A stretch of 48,618 nucleotides of DNA. Origin: Candidatus Woesearchaeota archaeon. GTDB taxonomy: Archaea; Nanobdellota; Nanobdellia; Woesearchaeales; ARS49. The stretch's first letter is position 1. Each line of letters opens with the position of its first letter. The DNA is taken from assembly GCA_019323575.1 (NCBI GenBank), contig JAHWHB010000048.1, positions 1 through 48,618 of the forward strand, given 5' to 3'. The notes beneath the pieces are model-generated. The model had not been told where the DNA came from, did no database searches, and saw only the letters and a program-made list of their open reading frames with translations. Both the position numbers and the translations under genes were made by a program. This document shows, piece after piece, positions 41,000 to 48,618 of this stretch.

Positions 41000-41401
41000 T
41001 CAAAACAAACGCTTATTCTCCAAAAAATTCTTTAACGGCAAAAACAAAGGCGAAGGAATCTCATCCTTCGAGAACCAGCCAAAATCAGACGTCTTATCCG
41101 CCTCACAAATCTTAGCCTCACCACCAGCATACTCCGCCTCAACAAAAATAGTAATGTAATGCGTGCCGTCTTCAGGACACACATCATTAGTCGCACCAAC
41201 AACACGAGAATTCTTAATATCAACATTGACCTCCTCCTTAGCCTCACGAGCAGCAGTCTCCTCAGGAGACTCGCCAAACTCAAGATGACCGCCAGGAAGA
41301 CTCCACGTATGAGCACCATGCGCGCCAATCCTTCTTTGCAACAAAATCTTACCACCCTTCTTAACAAAAACACCAACACCAACTCCAGGCCTTTTCATCA
41401 T
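41000..41401 (-). CDS. Nudix hydrolase
   Basis: 133 residues. Nudix box GGHLEFGESPEETAAREAKEEVNV (about 37-60) with all ligand positions except the Gly before the final aliphatic residue, which is Asn here. The rest (WSLPGGHLEFG, YITIFVEAEYAGGEAKICEADKTSDFGWF) matches general NTP pyrophosphohydrolases of the MutT type. The start at 41401 overlaps the DP2 stop by ATGA, making it the last gene of the cdc6-polD operon. A role cleaning nucleotide pools is a plausible inference. Confidence 0.88.
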   Translation of the reverse strand: MMKRPGVGVGVFVKKGGKILLQRRIGAHGAHTWSLPGGHLEFGESPEETAAREAKEEVNVDIKNSRVVGATNDVCPEDGTHYITIFVEAEYAGGEAKICEADKTSDFGWFSKDEIPSPLFLPLKNFLENKRLF

Positions 41402-44400
41402 CCAAACCACTCCCCCAAGCCAACCTGCTTATCAGGCTCCTTTCCAAAAACACTCTCCAAACGAACACGCAACAACTCAATAGTCTGATTCAAATAAGGA
41501 GAAACATTATACTTCTTGGCAAGAGAAATCATAGGGCCAATATACTTAGAAACAAAACCCTCGCTCACGGTAAAAATAATCTTGCCATTGCACTTGGTGC
41601 ATTTGCCAACAAGAGGAGGACGACGGAACTTTGTATTGCAGGAAACACAGCGGAACTCCTGCATAGAAAACTTCCTCAAATTACCCTTAGCATCCTTAAT
41701 AAAATGCTTCTCAATAACCAAACGAGCGACATCAGAAGCATCAACACTCCTCAACTTCTCAGCAAGGTCCATCTGGCCCCTAAGCTTCTCCTCCATAGAA
41801 GGAAGAGTCTTATACGCACTACAACGAACAGTATGATTGATATTAGAAACATCATGAGTAAACAACATACCCTCGTACTGCTCAGGAGTATTCAAACGAG
41901 GCTTAATCTGAGCGACCTTAACATCCCAAGGCATCTTATACTCAAGACTCGCTTTGTATAATTCCAAAGGATACCTAGAAACAACATCAATATCAAAAGC
42001 CATATCGTCAACCTCTGCAGGAGTCAAAATACTAGTCAAAACAAGAGGAGTATCCATCGTAGAACCGCGAGAAGAAGGCAGGTACTTCTTGCTAAAATTC
42101 AAAAAAGCATCCATCAACAAAACAACACAAGCCTCATCACCATCACAATCCCTTCTAGTAGCGGCGTGCAACAAAGGATGAGCAAACAAGCCCTGAGTCT
42201 TACTAAAACCAATAATCCTGCCAACAATACCCGCGCTGGTATGCGGGGCAAGAACAACAACAAGATTGCCAATCAAATCAGGAGCAGAAGAGATATTATA
42301 GAAACGAGGAAGACCATACAACAACTCCAGCTCATCATCAACAAAGCGAGAAACATTCATAAGAACGGAATCAGCACCATCATCAGGACTCTCAGTACAA
42401 CTCGGCAAAATAATATCCTGAGGCTTAAGCTCAACAACCTGATTAACATCAACAAGAGCCCCGCCATAAATATCCTTCTCATAACCCAACTCCTTCAAAA
42501 CATCAACACCAACATTAATCTCAACAGGCTTAAAATGAGTAATAGGAAGCTGAGTCATATCATAACGAGTGGTGCCGTCCTTGTAAACATGAACATCATA
42601 ACGAGCACGCAACACTCCTTTAGCAAGATGCTCAGGAATATGCTCAGAATTACTAGTGCCACGAACACCCTTAATCAACTCAGGATACTGAGCAACACCA
42701 AGCTGCTTGACAACAGCATCAAAATAGTGCTTAATAGGAATAGAACGGGCAGAACAAGCATCAGCAGGACCATGACGAGAGCACTCAGCAGAATCCTGCA
42801 AACCACAAACAGCACACTTCCACTTCTGAACAGTAGAAGAACCACAAACCTCGCAAGAATTCAAAACAGTCTCAGCATTACACTTCTCACAGTAAAAGAA
42901 CGGAAAATCGGCAAAAACCTTACCGGCCTGCAACGTGCTCTGGAAACTCCTCAAACGCCCGCCTTCCTCCCCAACAGGAAACAAAACATGAGGGCTGCCA
43001 GTAAGCTCGCGCTGCTTAGCCTTCTCAGGACGGCCCATCCTGGCACCAATAAAAGTGCCACACTTATCCCTAACAGCAAAAGGAGAAAACTCATTGATAA
43101 CGTCCAAAACCTTCTTACCCTCAGAAATGTGCTTCTTTAAATCACTAGGCTTCCCCTCCAACAAATCAAACATGGCAGAAACAACAACAGCAAAATCACG
43201 CTCGACAACCACATACTCATTATTAACAAGAATGTGAGGCAAACCAATAAGCTCCAAATAACGCTTAGCATTATCAAGAGGAAGAACAATCTTATCAACG
43301 CCCTTCTCAGAAGCATGAACCTTAGCATGATCAAACCAATTCAAAAGCTCAGAAAAATCAACCAAAGACAACAAATTCCAATAAAAAGTATAAGCAGGAT
43401 GAACAGGGGTCTTAGTAGAAAGAGCAATAGACACAGCTTCCTTACCAGAAGGAATCTTTCTCAAAGGATTCTTCAAAAACTCAGAAAAACGAGAATCAGA
43501 AACCTCCTGAGCCCACCACTCAGGACAATAACCAGCAGGAGCAAGAGTGTGCGCGCGATTAAAAAAGTCACCATATGAAACCAATACATCACCCAAAAAC
43601 AAGATTTCCTTAATAAAAGGCTGAACCCGCTTTGCATCATCCAAAGAATTAACCTGAACAACAGAACCATCAGCCAACTTTACAATAGGACCATCAATAA
43701 AATCGCAAGCAGTCATACTGGCAGCCTTGCCCGGCCTCTCAGTCTTTAACTGAGTGCCGGTAGCAATATACTGATTCAAAATAAACATGGTGGCAGGATG
43801 AATAGCCTGAGCACTAAAACCACTGGTGCGACAACGACCATACCTCAAACGAAAACCACCAGGAGACAAAGGATAACCAAGAACAGGCCTGCCGGCAACC
43901 AAATCAGAAATATAAGTATAATCAGGAGAAATCTTGTGCTGAGAAGCAACCTTCTCTTTTCCTGCTTTAGCAGTCTTCTGAATTTTCAAGAAATCCTCCA
44001 AAAACTTCCAGGAATCCAATTTGAAATCCTTACCCCAAACACCAAGCTGCTTCCAAAGCTTAGGAGCCTTCAAAGGAATACAAGAAGAAAGAACCAGACA
44101 AAAACCAGACCTGATAAAATTAGTAGGAACACGCGGCAGGTCCTTATAATTGCTAACCTCAATACGCTCACTGGGATCCCCATTAACCTCTACAGGCAAA
44201 TGCTTCAACAAAAACGAAAGCTCAGCCTCGCTCGGATAATACTGCAAATTAGTAACACGCTCATGATAATCCTGAAGCTCAGTAGAAGCACGCTTAATCT
44301 CATCAGGCTGGGCATCATAAACACCAAAACCAAGACACTGCCTCACATAATCAGCAATAATCACACTAACAGCAGCAGCCGTGCCACCAGCATTCCTGAT

Positions 44401-44859
44401 AGGACCTGCAAAATTCACACAAACGTACTCACCACCATCCATCCGCTTCTTAACCTCAACATTAACAATACCGTCCAAAGGAGAGCTGACAACACCCACA
44501 GTAACATAAGCGAAACCAGTACGAACACCAACCTCCATAGCCTGCTGCCTGCTGGAAAACTTGCAAAACCTCTCCAAAGCAACCTCCTCAGCAATCTTCA
44601 AAGCAACACGCCAGTCAAGAGAGCCAAACTCCTTCTCCAACTCCATAATCCGCTCGACAACACCAGAGCCAACGATCTGAGGGGCAACAACAGAAATCAA
44701 GCCAACAACACGCTGAGCCATATTATCAGCAAGAGAAACCTCAACAGAAGAAACAGGATCAAAACCCTTGGCACGAGCCTTAGAAGCGGCAGAGTGCAAC
44801 CTAGCAACCTCAGACTTCAAACCATCAAAATACTTGTTCATCAAAGGGGACGCAATCAT
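41398..44859 (-). CDS. polC: DNA polymerase D large (catalytic) subunit DP2
   Basis: 1153-residue replicative polymerase subunit unique to archaea, with the double-psi-barrel core. The catalytic motif reads RRDCDGDEA at about residue 900 (NCDGD in most relatives; here N is D). Zinc-binding cysteines occur at CEKCNAETVLNSCEVCGSSTV, CAVCG and near the C-terminus (RCVSC...KCTKC). The C-terminus QVGLGEWFG fits a PCNA-binding PIP box (Q-x2-L-x2-W-F). No intein is visible. The start is one base after the DP1 stop; Nudix overlaps its end. Confidence 0.96.
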   Translation of the reverse strand: MIASPLMNKYFDGLKSEVARLHSAASKARAKGFDPVSSVEVSLADNMAQRVVGLISVVAPQIVGSGVVERIMELEKEFGSLDWRVALKIAEEVALERFCKFSSRQQAMEVGVRTGFAYVTVGVVSSPLDGIVNVEVKKRMDGGEYVCVNFAGPIRNAGGTAAAVSVIIADYVRQCLGFGVYDAQPDEIKRASTELQDYHERVTNLQYYPSEAELSFLLKHLPVEVNGDPSERIEVSNYKDLPRVPTNFIRSGFCLVLSSCIPLKAPKLWKQLGVWGKDFKLDSWKFLEDFLKIQKTAKAGKEKVASQHKISPDYTYISDLVAGRPVLGYPLSPGGFRLRYGRCRTSGFSAQAIHPATMFILNQYIATGTQLKTERPGKAASMTACDFIDGPIVKLADGSVVQVNSLDDAKRVQPFIKEILFLGDVLVSYGDFFNRAHTLAPAGYCPEWWAQEVSDSRFSEFLKNPLRKIPSGKEAVSIALSTKTPVHPAYTFYWNLLSLVDFSELLNWFDHAKVHASEKGVDKIVLPLDNAKRYLELIGLPHILVNNEYVVVERDFAVVVSAMFDLLEGKPSDLKKHISEGKKVLDVINEFSPFAVRDKCGTFIGARMGRPEKAKQRELTGSPHVLFPVGEEGGRLRSFQSTLQAGKVFADFPFFYCEKCNAETVLNSCEVCGSSTVQKWKCAVCGLQDSAECSRHGPADACSARSIPIKHYFDAVVKQLGVAQYPELIKGVRGTSNSEHIPEHLAKGVLRARYDVHVYKDGTTRYDMTQLPITHFKPVEINVGVDVLKELGYEKDIYGGALVDVNQVVELKPQDIILPSCTESPDDGADSVLMNVSRFVDDELELLYGLPRFYNISSAPDLIGNLVVVLAPHTSAGIVGRIIGFSKTQGLFAHPLLHAATRRDCDGDEACVVLLMDAFLNFSKKYLPSSRGSTMDTPLVLTSILTPAEVDDMAFDIDVVSRYPLELYKASLEYKMPWDVKVAQIKPRLNTPEQYEGMLFTHDVSNINHTVRCSAYKTLPSMEEKLRGQMDLAEKLRSVDASDVARLVIEKHFIKDAKGNLRKFSMQEFRCVSCNTKFRRPPLVGKCTKCNGKIIFTVSEGFVSKYIGPMISLAKKYNVSPYLNQTIELLRVRLESVFGKEPDKQVGLGEWFG

Positions 44860-44860
44860 A

Positions 44861-46288
44861 TCAAAACCTCAACATCAAAACCTGCCTAGTATTCAGATTA
44901 ACAACAGGAACAACACCCGGCTCTGGATCGTGACCAAACTTTTCCTGATAATTAGTCCTTGACTGAAAACAACTGCCACAAACAAGAGTGGTGCCGCGAT
45001 AATGCAAAAAACCTGCCTTATGAATATGACCAGAAAAAAACAAATCAGGAATCTTATCAATAACAAGAGGATCAGAACGCGATTCAGGAATATACAAAGT
45101 ACTGGTGTGCTGAGGGGCAAGATGCCTGCGCTGCAACAAAAACCTCATAATCAAAGGGGCTCTGTCAGAAATATGCTTGCCGCTGTTCTTAATACTAGGA
45201 ACAATCTCACCATAATCATCAAAGCTGAAACCGTGATACATCAAAACATCAAAACCAGGAAAATCAGCAGAAGAATGAATATTAACAAGAGAAGGATTAC
45301 AAACAACAGTCACATTAGGAAGCTCCCAAATAGCCTTAGCATAATCCTTTGAAAGCAAAGGCTGAGGCTCACTAATCCTGCCAGCATCATGATTCCCAGC
45401 ACAGAGAATAACATTAATGGAACCAGGAATACGAGAAAACAAACGAGCACACTCATTATACTGCTCCCTAATATCAGAAATCTCCAGCTCCTTTTCCTGA
45501 TTAGGATAAATCCCAACACCATCAACAAGGTCGCCAGGAATAAAAACATACTTCAATTTAGAAGCAATAACCTTCTCCTCAGGAGCGCCATACTCCCCAT
45601 TAACCCAAGAAAGAAAATTCTCAAACTTCTCACGCTCAAAAAGAGAGGAACCCACATGAATACAGGAAAGAACAGCAGCATAAACCTCATCAGGAGAACG
45701 CTTAGCCTCGGCAATAGGAATGTCAGGAAAAACAAAAGAATTAGCAAAAACAATATTATCACCAAGAGTGCCGGAAACGCCCAACACCTCATCCATAACA
45801 ACATCAGAAGCAAGAGAGTGCAATTCGGGCCTATTTTTAGAAAACAAAACAGGAATACTGCCAGAGGCATCCTCCAAGGTCAAAAGAACGTGCTCGTTCT
45901 TAGTAATACGTTTGTCAGAAACAATGCCAATAATAGAAATAGACTCCCTGTCCTTCTTAGAACGCAAACGAGAGATAGAAGTAAGATTCTGCAGTTCCTG
46001 ACGAGACTGCAAAAACTTCTCAAGCGCGCGATACCGCGCGTTAAAATAATCAACAAAATCCTGAACAGAACGCTTCCTGGGCTTATCATCATACTCAGAA
46101 ACAACACGCACAGGCGATATCTCAGGATTTTCAAACAAGTCAGAAGGCAAAACCCCCTTAGAAAGAGAATCATGCCACTTCTCAGCAACACCAGGCAGAC
46201 TCAACTTAGAAATAATCTCGCGACTAACAAGAACATTATGCTTCAACAAAGCACCAATAACCTCCTTCTTAACAGCTAAGAGCTCCAT
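44861..46288 (-). CDS. polB: DNA polymerase D small subunit DP1 with altered exonuclease motif
   Basis: 475 residues. An OB-fold (about 115-200, IGIVSDKRITKNEHVLLTLEDASGSIPVLF) is followed by a calcineurin-like phosphoesterase domain carrying the 3'-5' exonuclease of PolD. Metal motifs: GDLVDG (about 249), CAGNHD (about 297), MYHGFS and SGHIH (about 419) are present. The first motif, normally DxHxG, is SCIHVGS (about 209-213), so the metal-binding Asp is Cys. This could alter or abolish proofreading. The start overlaps the cdc6 end by 13 bp. Confidence 0.94.
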   Translation of the reverse strand: MELLAVKKEVIGALLKHNVLVSREIISKLSLPGVAEKWHDSLSKGVLPSDLFENPEISPVRVVSEYDDKPRKRSVQDFVDYFNARYRALEKFLQSRQELQNLTSISRLRSKKDRESISIIGIVSDKRITKNEHVLLTLEDASGSIPVLFSKNRPELHSLASDVVMDEVLGVSGTLGDNIVFANSFVFPDIPIAEAKRSPDEVYAAVLSCIHVGSSLFEREKFENFLSWVNGEYGAPEEKVIASKLKYVFIPGDLVDGVGIYPNQEKELEISDIREQYNECARLFSRIPGSINVILCAGNHDAGRISEPQPLLSKDYAKAIWELPNVTVVCNPSLVNIHSSADFPGFDVLMYHGFSFDDYGEIVPSIKNSGKHISDRAPLIMRFLLQRRHLAPQHTSTLYIPESRSDPLVIDKIPDLFFSGHIHKAGFLHYRGTTLVCGSCFQSRTNYQEKFGHDPEPGVVPVVNLNTRQVLMLRF

Positions 46289-47493
46289 ACCAAATTAAGT
46301 TCCTCAGACAAAATACCCTTAATCCTCTGGATGAGCGCATCGTTAATCCCGATGCTAATCTCGCGAGTGCGGCCATACCTTCCCTTACTGATAACCTTAG
46401 CGTTAATAATGCCAAGCATGTCAAGTTCAGCAATAATATCACTAATACGGCGCTGGGTCAAAGGACGAAGACCAACCTGACTGCAATAACGCTCGTACAA
46501 CGAGTAAATCTCTCCTGTAAAAACACCCTGCTTTTGCCCGCAAGCGTCCAAAATAGAGAACAAAGTAATCTGGTATTGTTTAGGCTGGGTAGCAACAACA
46601 TCAAGAATACGATCCCGCTCAATCTTGTCTTCAGCCAAGTCAAGATGAGCAATACAAACCTTTTTTTCATTCTGACGCTCAGCGAGCTCACCAGCAACAC
46701 GCAACAACTCCAAAGCACGACGCGCATCACCATGCTCACGAGCAGCAAAAGCAGCACACTTCTCGAGAACACCCTCCTCCAAAGTGCCAGGAAAAAAAGC
46801 AAGAAGAGCACGCTGGTGCAAAATGTTCTGAATCTGCTCAGCATTGTACGGAGGGAAAATAAGCTCCTCCTCACTCAAAGAACTCTTAACACGAGGGTCA
46901 AGAGTATCAGTAAAAACAAGATCATTAGAAATACCAACAAGAGTGATCTGGGAATTCTTAAGCTCAGAGTTAATCCTCGTCAGATTGTATAGAAGCTCGT
47001 CGCCAGACTTGCCAACAAGCTGGTCGATCTCATCAAGAATCAACAAAAGAATATGCTTATCAGCATCAAGAGTGTTAAAGAAAAGATGATAAACCTCGTC
47101 GGTAGGAAGACCAGTAGGGGGAATATTTTTACCGTACTCCCTAAGAAGCTGGGCAACAATCCTATACTCAGTATCAGCCAATTTTTTCAACTTACAATTA
47201 AGATAAATAACCTTAATCGGAAGCTGTTTTTGCTTGGAGATTTCAGTAAGCTGCTGAGTGGTATACTTAACAGTCAGAGTCTTACCCGTGCCTGTTTTAC
47301 CATAAATAAAAACATTAGACGGCTTTTCTCCTCTCAAAACAGGAGCAAGAATATTAGCAAGCTGTTGAATCTGCTCATCCCTATGAGAGATTTGAGCAGG
47401 AGAATAATTAGACTGCAAAACAACCTTATTCTTAAAAATCGGTTTTTTCTCGAGATACTTCTCAAAAAAACCCACCAACCCCTTTTCTTTCAT
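46276..47493 (-). CDS. cdc6: origin-binding initiator Orc1/Cdc6
   Basis: 405-residue AAA+ initiator that binds ORB sites and recruits MCM. FIYGKTGTGKTLTVKYTTQQL (Walker A, about 62), LLILDEIDQLVGK (Walker B, about 150), sensor 2, and the C-terminal winged helix RPLTQRRISDIIAELDMLGIINAKVISKGRYGRTREISIGI. The start at 47493 (MKEKGLVGF) is set by a TATA box about 24-34 bp upstream; further in-frame codons run through the origin region and are not coding. It is the first gene of an operon with DP1, DP2 and Nudix. Confidence 0.96.
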   Translation of the reverse strand: MKEKGLVGFFEKYLEKKPIFKNKVVLQSNYSPAQISHRDEQIQQLANILAPVLRGEKPSNVFIYGKTGTGKTLTVKYTTQQLTEISKQKQLPIKVIYLNCKLKKLADTEYRIVAQLLREYGKNIPPTGLPTDEVYHLFFNTLDADKHILLLILDEIDQLVGKSGDELLYNLTRINSELKNSQITLVGISNDLVFTDTLDPRVKSSLSEEELIFPPYNAEQIQNILHQRALLAFFPGTLEEGVLEKCAAFAAREHGDARRALELLRVAGELAERQNEKKVCIAHLDLAEDKIERDRILDVVATQPKQYQITLFSILDACGQKQGVFTGEIYSLYERYCSQVGLRPLTQRRISDIIAELDMLGIINAKVISKGRYGRTREISIGINDALIQRIKGILSEELNLVWSS

Positions 47494-47733
47494 GTGGAAA
47501 AAGGCAAGGGAGTTAGTATATAAATGTTTGTAATCACCACCCCCTAACATTTCCTGTGGAACCGGCAAGTGTTGTGTTGTTGTTTTTATGAGTGAAAAAG
47601 AGAAAAAAAGACGAAAAACAACACCTTTATAATATTTTTCTATATAAATAATAAATAATAATATAAAAAAACAAACCACAATACATACATATGGGATTTG
47701 CACAAGAAGCAGAGGGGGGTATTGCCGTCGATA
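47488..47733. other. oriC: likely replication origin with ORB-like elements and AT-rich unwinding region
   Basis: Intergenic region between divergent cdc6 and trmB. On the minus strand at 47563-47535 is GGTTCCACAGGAAATG followed by TTAGGGGGTGG, a close ORB match. On the plus strand TTTCATGTGGAAAAAGGC-AAGGG (47488-47510) overlaps the cdc6 start codon, and CACAAGAAGCAGAGGGGGGT (47701-47720) is a degenerate copy. Between them lies about 90 bp very rich in A and T (about 47595-47685). It also contains a TATCGACGATA-like site (9 of 11, 47723-47733). Location next to cdc6 is the classic archaeal oriC position. The rest up to the TrmB promoter (to 47760) shows nothing else I can name. Confidence 0.6.
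47516..47527 (-). promoter_or_regulatory. TATA box of the cdc6-polD operon
   Basis: CATTTATATAC on the minus strand, about 24-34 bp before ATG 47493. An ORB-like site lies between it and the start codon, which suggests self-regulation by Orc1/Cdc6. Confidence 0.6.
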
Positions 47734-47768
47734 TTTAGTTTTTGCCACTCCCTAATAGCAAAAACAGA

Positions 47769-47826
47769 AAGGTTTATATAGGGGTTATACCTACGCAAGA
47801 GTAATAACAACACATTGTGTTATTGA
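47769..47826 (+). promoter_or_regulatory. TrmB-family gene promoter and palindromic operator
   Basis: The TATA box GGTTTATATA (47771-47780) predicts a start near 47802. Just downstream is the odd-centred palindrome AACACATTGTGTT (47808-47820), embedded in a larger inverted repeat AATAACA-N8-TGTTATT (47803-47824). A related motif, TTGTGTTGTTG, lies at 47574-47584 in the origin, versus TTGTGTTATTG here. These are plausible binding sites for the TrmB-type regulator itself. A GAGG Shine-Dalgarno (about 47825) precedes the ATG. Confidence 0.5.
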
Positions 47827-47835
47827 GGATGAAAA

Positions 47836-48618
47836 ATGATTGTTCAAAAGGATTTTTTAAACAGGCTTAAGGATTTTGGTTTGAACAGCTACGAAGCAAA
47901 ACTGTGGACCGCACTTCTATCGAGAGGAGTGGCAACCGCAGGAGAACTTTCTGACATCGCTAACGTGCCAAGAAGCAGAAGCTACGACGTACTAGAAAGC
48001 TTAGAAAGAAAAGGATTTGTAATAATGAAACTAGGCAAGCCAATTAAATATATAGCTGTGCCTCCAGCAGAAGTCCTCGAGAGAGTCAAGAAAACAATCC
48101 AAGAAGACGCAACAAAACAAGTACAGTTACTTGATACACTAAGAAAAAGTGAAGTTCTAGGAGAACTAAACACACTCCACAAACAAGGAATAGAACTTGT
48201 AGAACCTGCAGAACTAACAGGAGCAGTAAAAGGCAGAGTAAACCTGTATAACCATCTTGCATCCTCAATAAAAAATGCAGAAAAAACAATCAATATCATA
48301 ACAACCGCACCTGGTTTGACACGCAAATCAGAGACGCTAAAAAACGCTTTCCAAAAAGCGAAAGAAAAAGGAGTGAGAATAAGAATAATATCGCCTGCAC
48401 AACCAAACCAGGCAAAAACACTAAGCTCCGTAGCACAAGTAAGGCAGACAGAAGCAATACCAGCAAGATTCTGCGTAATAGACGGAAAACAAATAACATT
48501 CATGATACTAGACGACGCAGACATACATCCAAACTACGACTTCGGAGTATGGGTTAACGCTGCAGGCTTTGCAAAAAGCTTTGACAACATATTCAACTTA
48601 ATCTGGGACAAACACTAA
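47836..48618 (+). CDS. TrmB-family transcriptional regulator
   Basis: 260 residues, complete, ending exactly at the window edge. N-terminal winged helix (about 1-75, LKDFGLNSYEAKLWTALLSRGVATAGELSDIANVPRSRSYDVLESLERKGFV), a linker helix (about 80-115), and a C-terminal phospholipase-D-like sensor domain (about 125-260, LASSIKNAEKTINIITTAPGLTRKSETLKNAFQKAKEKGVRIRIISP, RFCVIDGKQITFMIL). The ligand of this subfamily is often a sugar; here unknown. It is divergent from cdc6 across the origin, which is unusual for a metabolic regulator. Confidence 0.92.
   Translation: MIVQKDFLNRLKDFGLNSYEAKLWTALLSRGVATAGELSDIANVPRSRSYDVLESLERKGFVIMKLGKPIKYIAVPPAEVLERVKKTIQEDATKQVQLLDTLRKSEVLGELNTLHKQGIELVEPAELTGAVKGRVNLYNHLASSIKNAEKTINIITTAPGLTRKSETLKNAFQKAKEKGVRIRIISPAQPNQAKTLSSVAQVRQTEAIPARFCVIDGKQITFMILDDADIHPNYDFGVWVNAAGFAKSFDNIFNLIWDKH

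Noticed and set aside
43798..44889. 363-codon plus-strand open frame antisense to PolD DP2
   Set aside because: Rich in Asn, Thr, Arg and Leu with no recognisable domain; a composition shadow of the real gene.
47494..47748. N-terminal extension of Orc1/Cdc6 through the origin region
   Set aside because: The extension is hydrophobic and non-homologous, and runs across the TATA box and ORB-like site; the start at 47493 fits the TATA spacing.
1..48618. CRISPR arrays, insertion sequences or integrated phage
   Set aside because: No regularly spaced direct repeats, transposase, integrase or terminal inverted repeats were seen.

Overview
This window comes from an archaeal chromosome, most likely a small-genome DPANN-type lineage (Woesearchaeota- or Pacearchaeota-like; the exact lineage cannot be fixed by eye). 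Archaeal markers are PCNA, MCM, Orc1/Cdc6, both PolD subunits, TBP, aIF1, aIF2-beta, Hef, an archaeal-type ribosomal operon with S4e, L32e and L19e, TATA boxes 25-30 bp before many start codons (often giving leaderless mRNAs), and an intron in tRNA-Leu. A primase with the small-subunit catalytic core and the iron-sulfur end of the large subunit in one chain, and a bacterial-type gyrase A, fit DPANN. Genes are tightly packed with many ATGA or larger overlaps. The plus strand is A-rich and T-poor almost everywhere, whichever strand is coding.

Layout. 1-5707 (mostly minus): the 5' part of an RNase P RNA, a THUMP-type RNA methyltransferase, gyrA, a tiny zinc ribbon, scpB and a winged-helix partner. 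5832-6876 (plus): three small coiled-coil genes, two of them duplicates. Then tRNA-Leu(CAA) with a 30-nt intron and a small exported protein. 7489-10511 (plus): RNase J, PCNA and a UbiA prenyltransferase. 10513-11930 (minus): a solenoid-repeat protein, a B-box-like zinc protein and a coiled-coil protein. 12067-14977: a PAP2-like protein, a PRC-barrel protein, TraB, a site-2-protease homologue lacking its zinc motif, and a small membrane protein. 15020-19932: Hef, three exported or lipoproteins, HtpX and a Toprim protein. 19990-21312: the fused primase.

21369-34883 is one long ribosomal protein operon (L3, L4, L23, L2, S19, L22, S3, L29, aIF1, S17, L14, L24, S4e, L5, S14, S8, L6, L32e, L19e, L18, S5, L30, L15) ending in secY and a YidC/EMC3-like insertase. 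It is preceded by a structured, roughly 135-nt leader. TBP and MCM follow. 37681-41401 holds a cysteine-rich surface protein, an OB-fold (RPA-like) protein, a SpoIIM-like membrane protein, aIF2-beta with DUF424, and a Nudix hydrolase. The minus operon cdc6-DP1-DP2-nudix (47493 to 41000) starts at a likely replication origin (about 47488-47735), and a TrmB-family regulator is divergent from it.

The replication genes (gyrA, PCNA, primase, MCM, Orc1/Cdc6, PolD, Hef, RPA-like) are unusually concentrated here. An 11-bp near-palindrome (TATCGACGATA) and origin-recognition-box-like sites recur in the tbp, mcm, gyrA and cdc6 upstream regions, suggesting shared control. Several enzymes carry substitutions at diagnostic catalytic motifs (S2P, Hef nuclease, DP1, THUMP methyltransferase).
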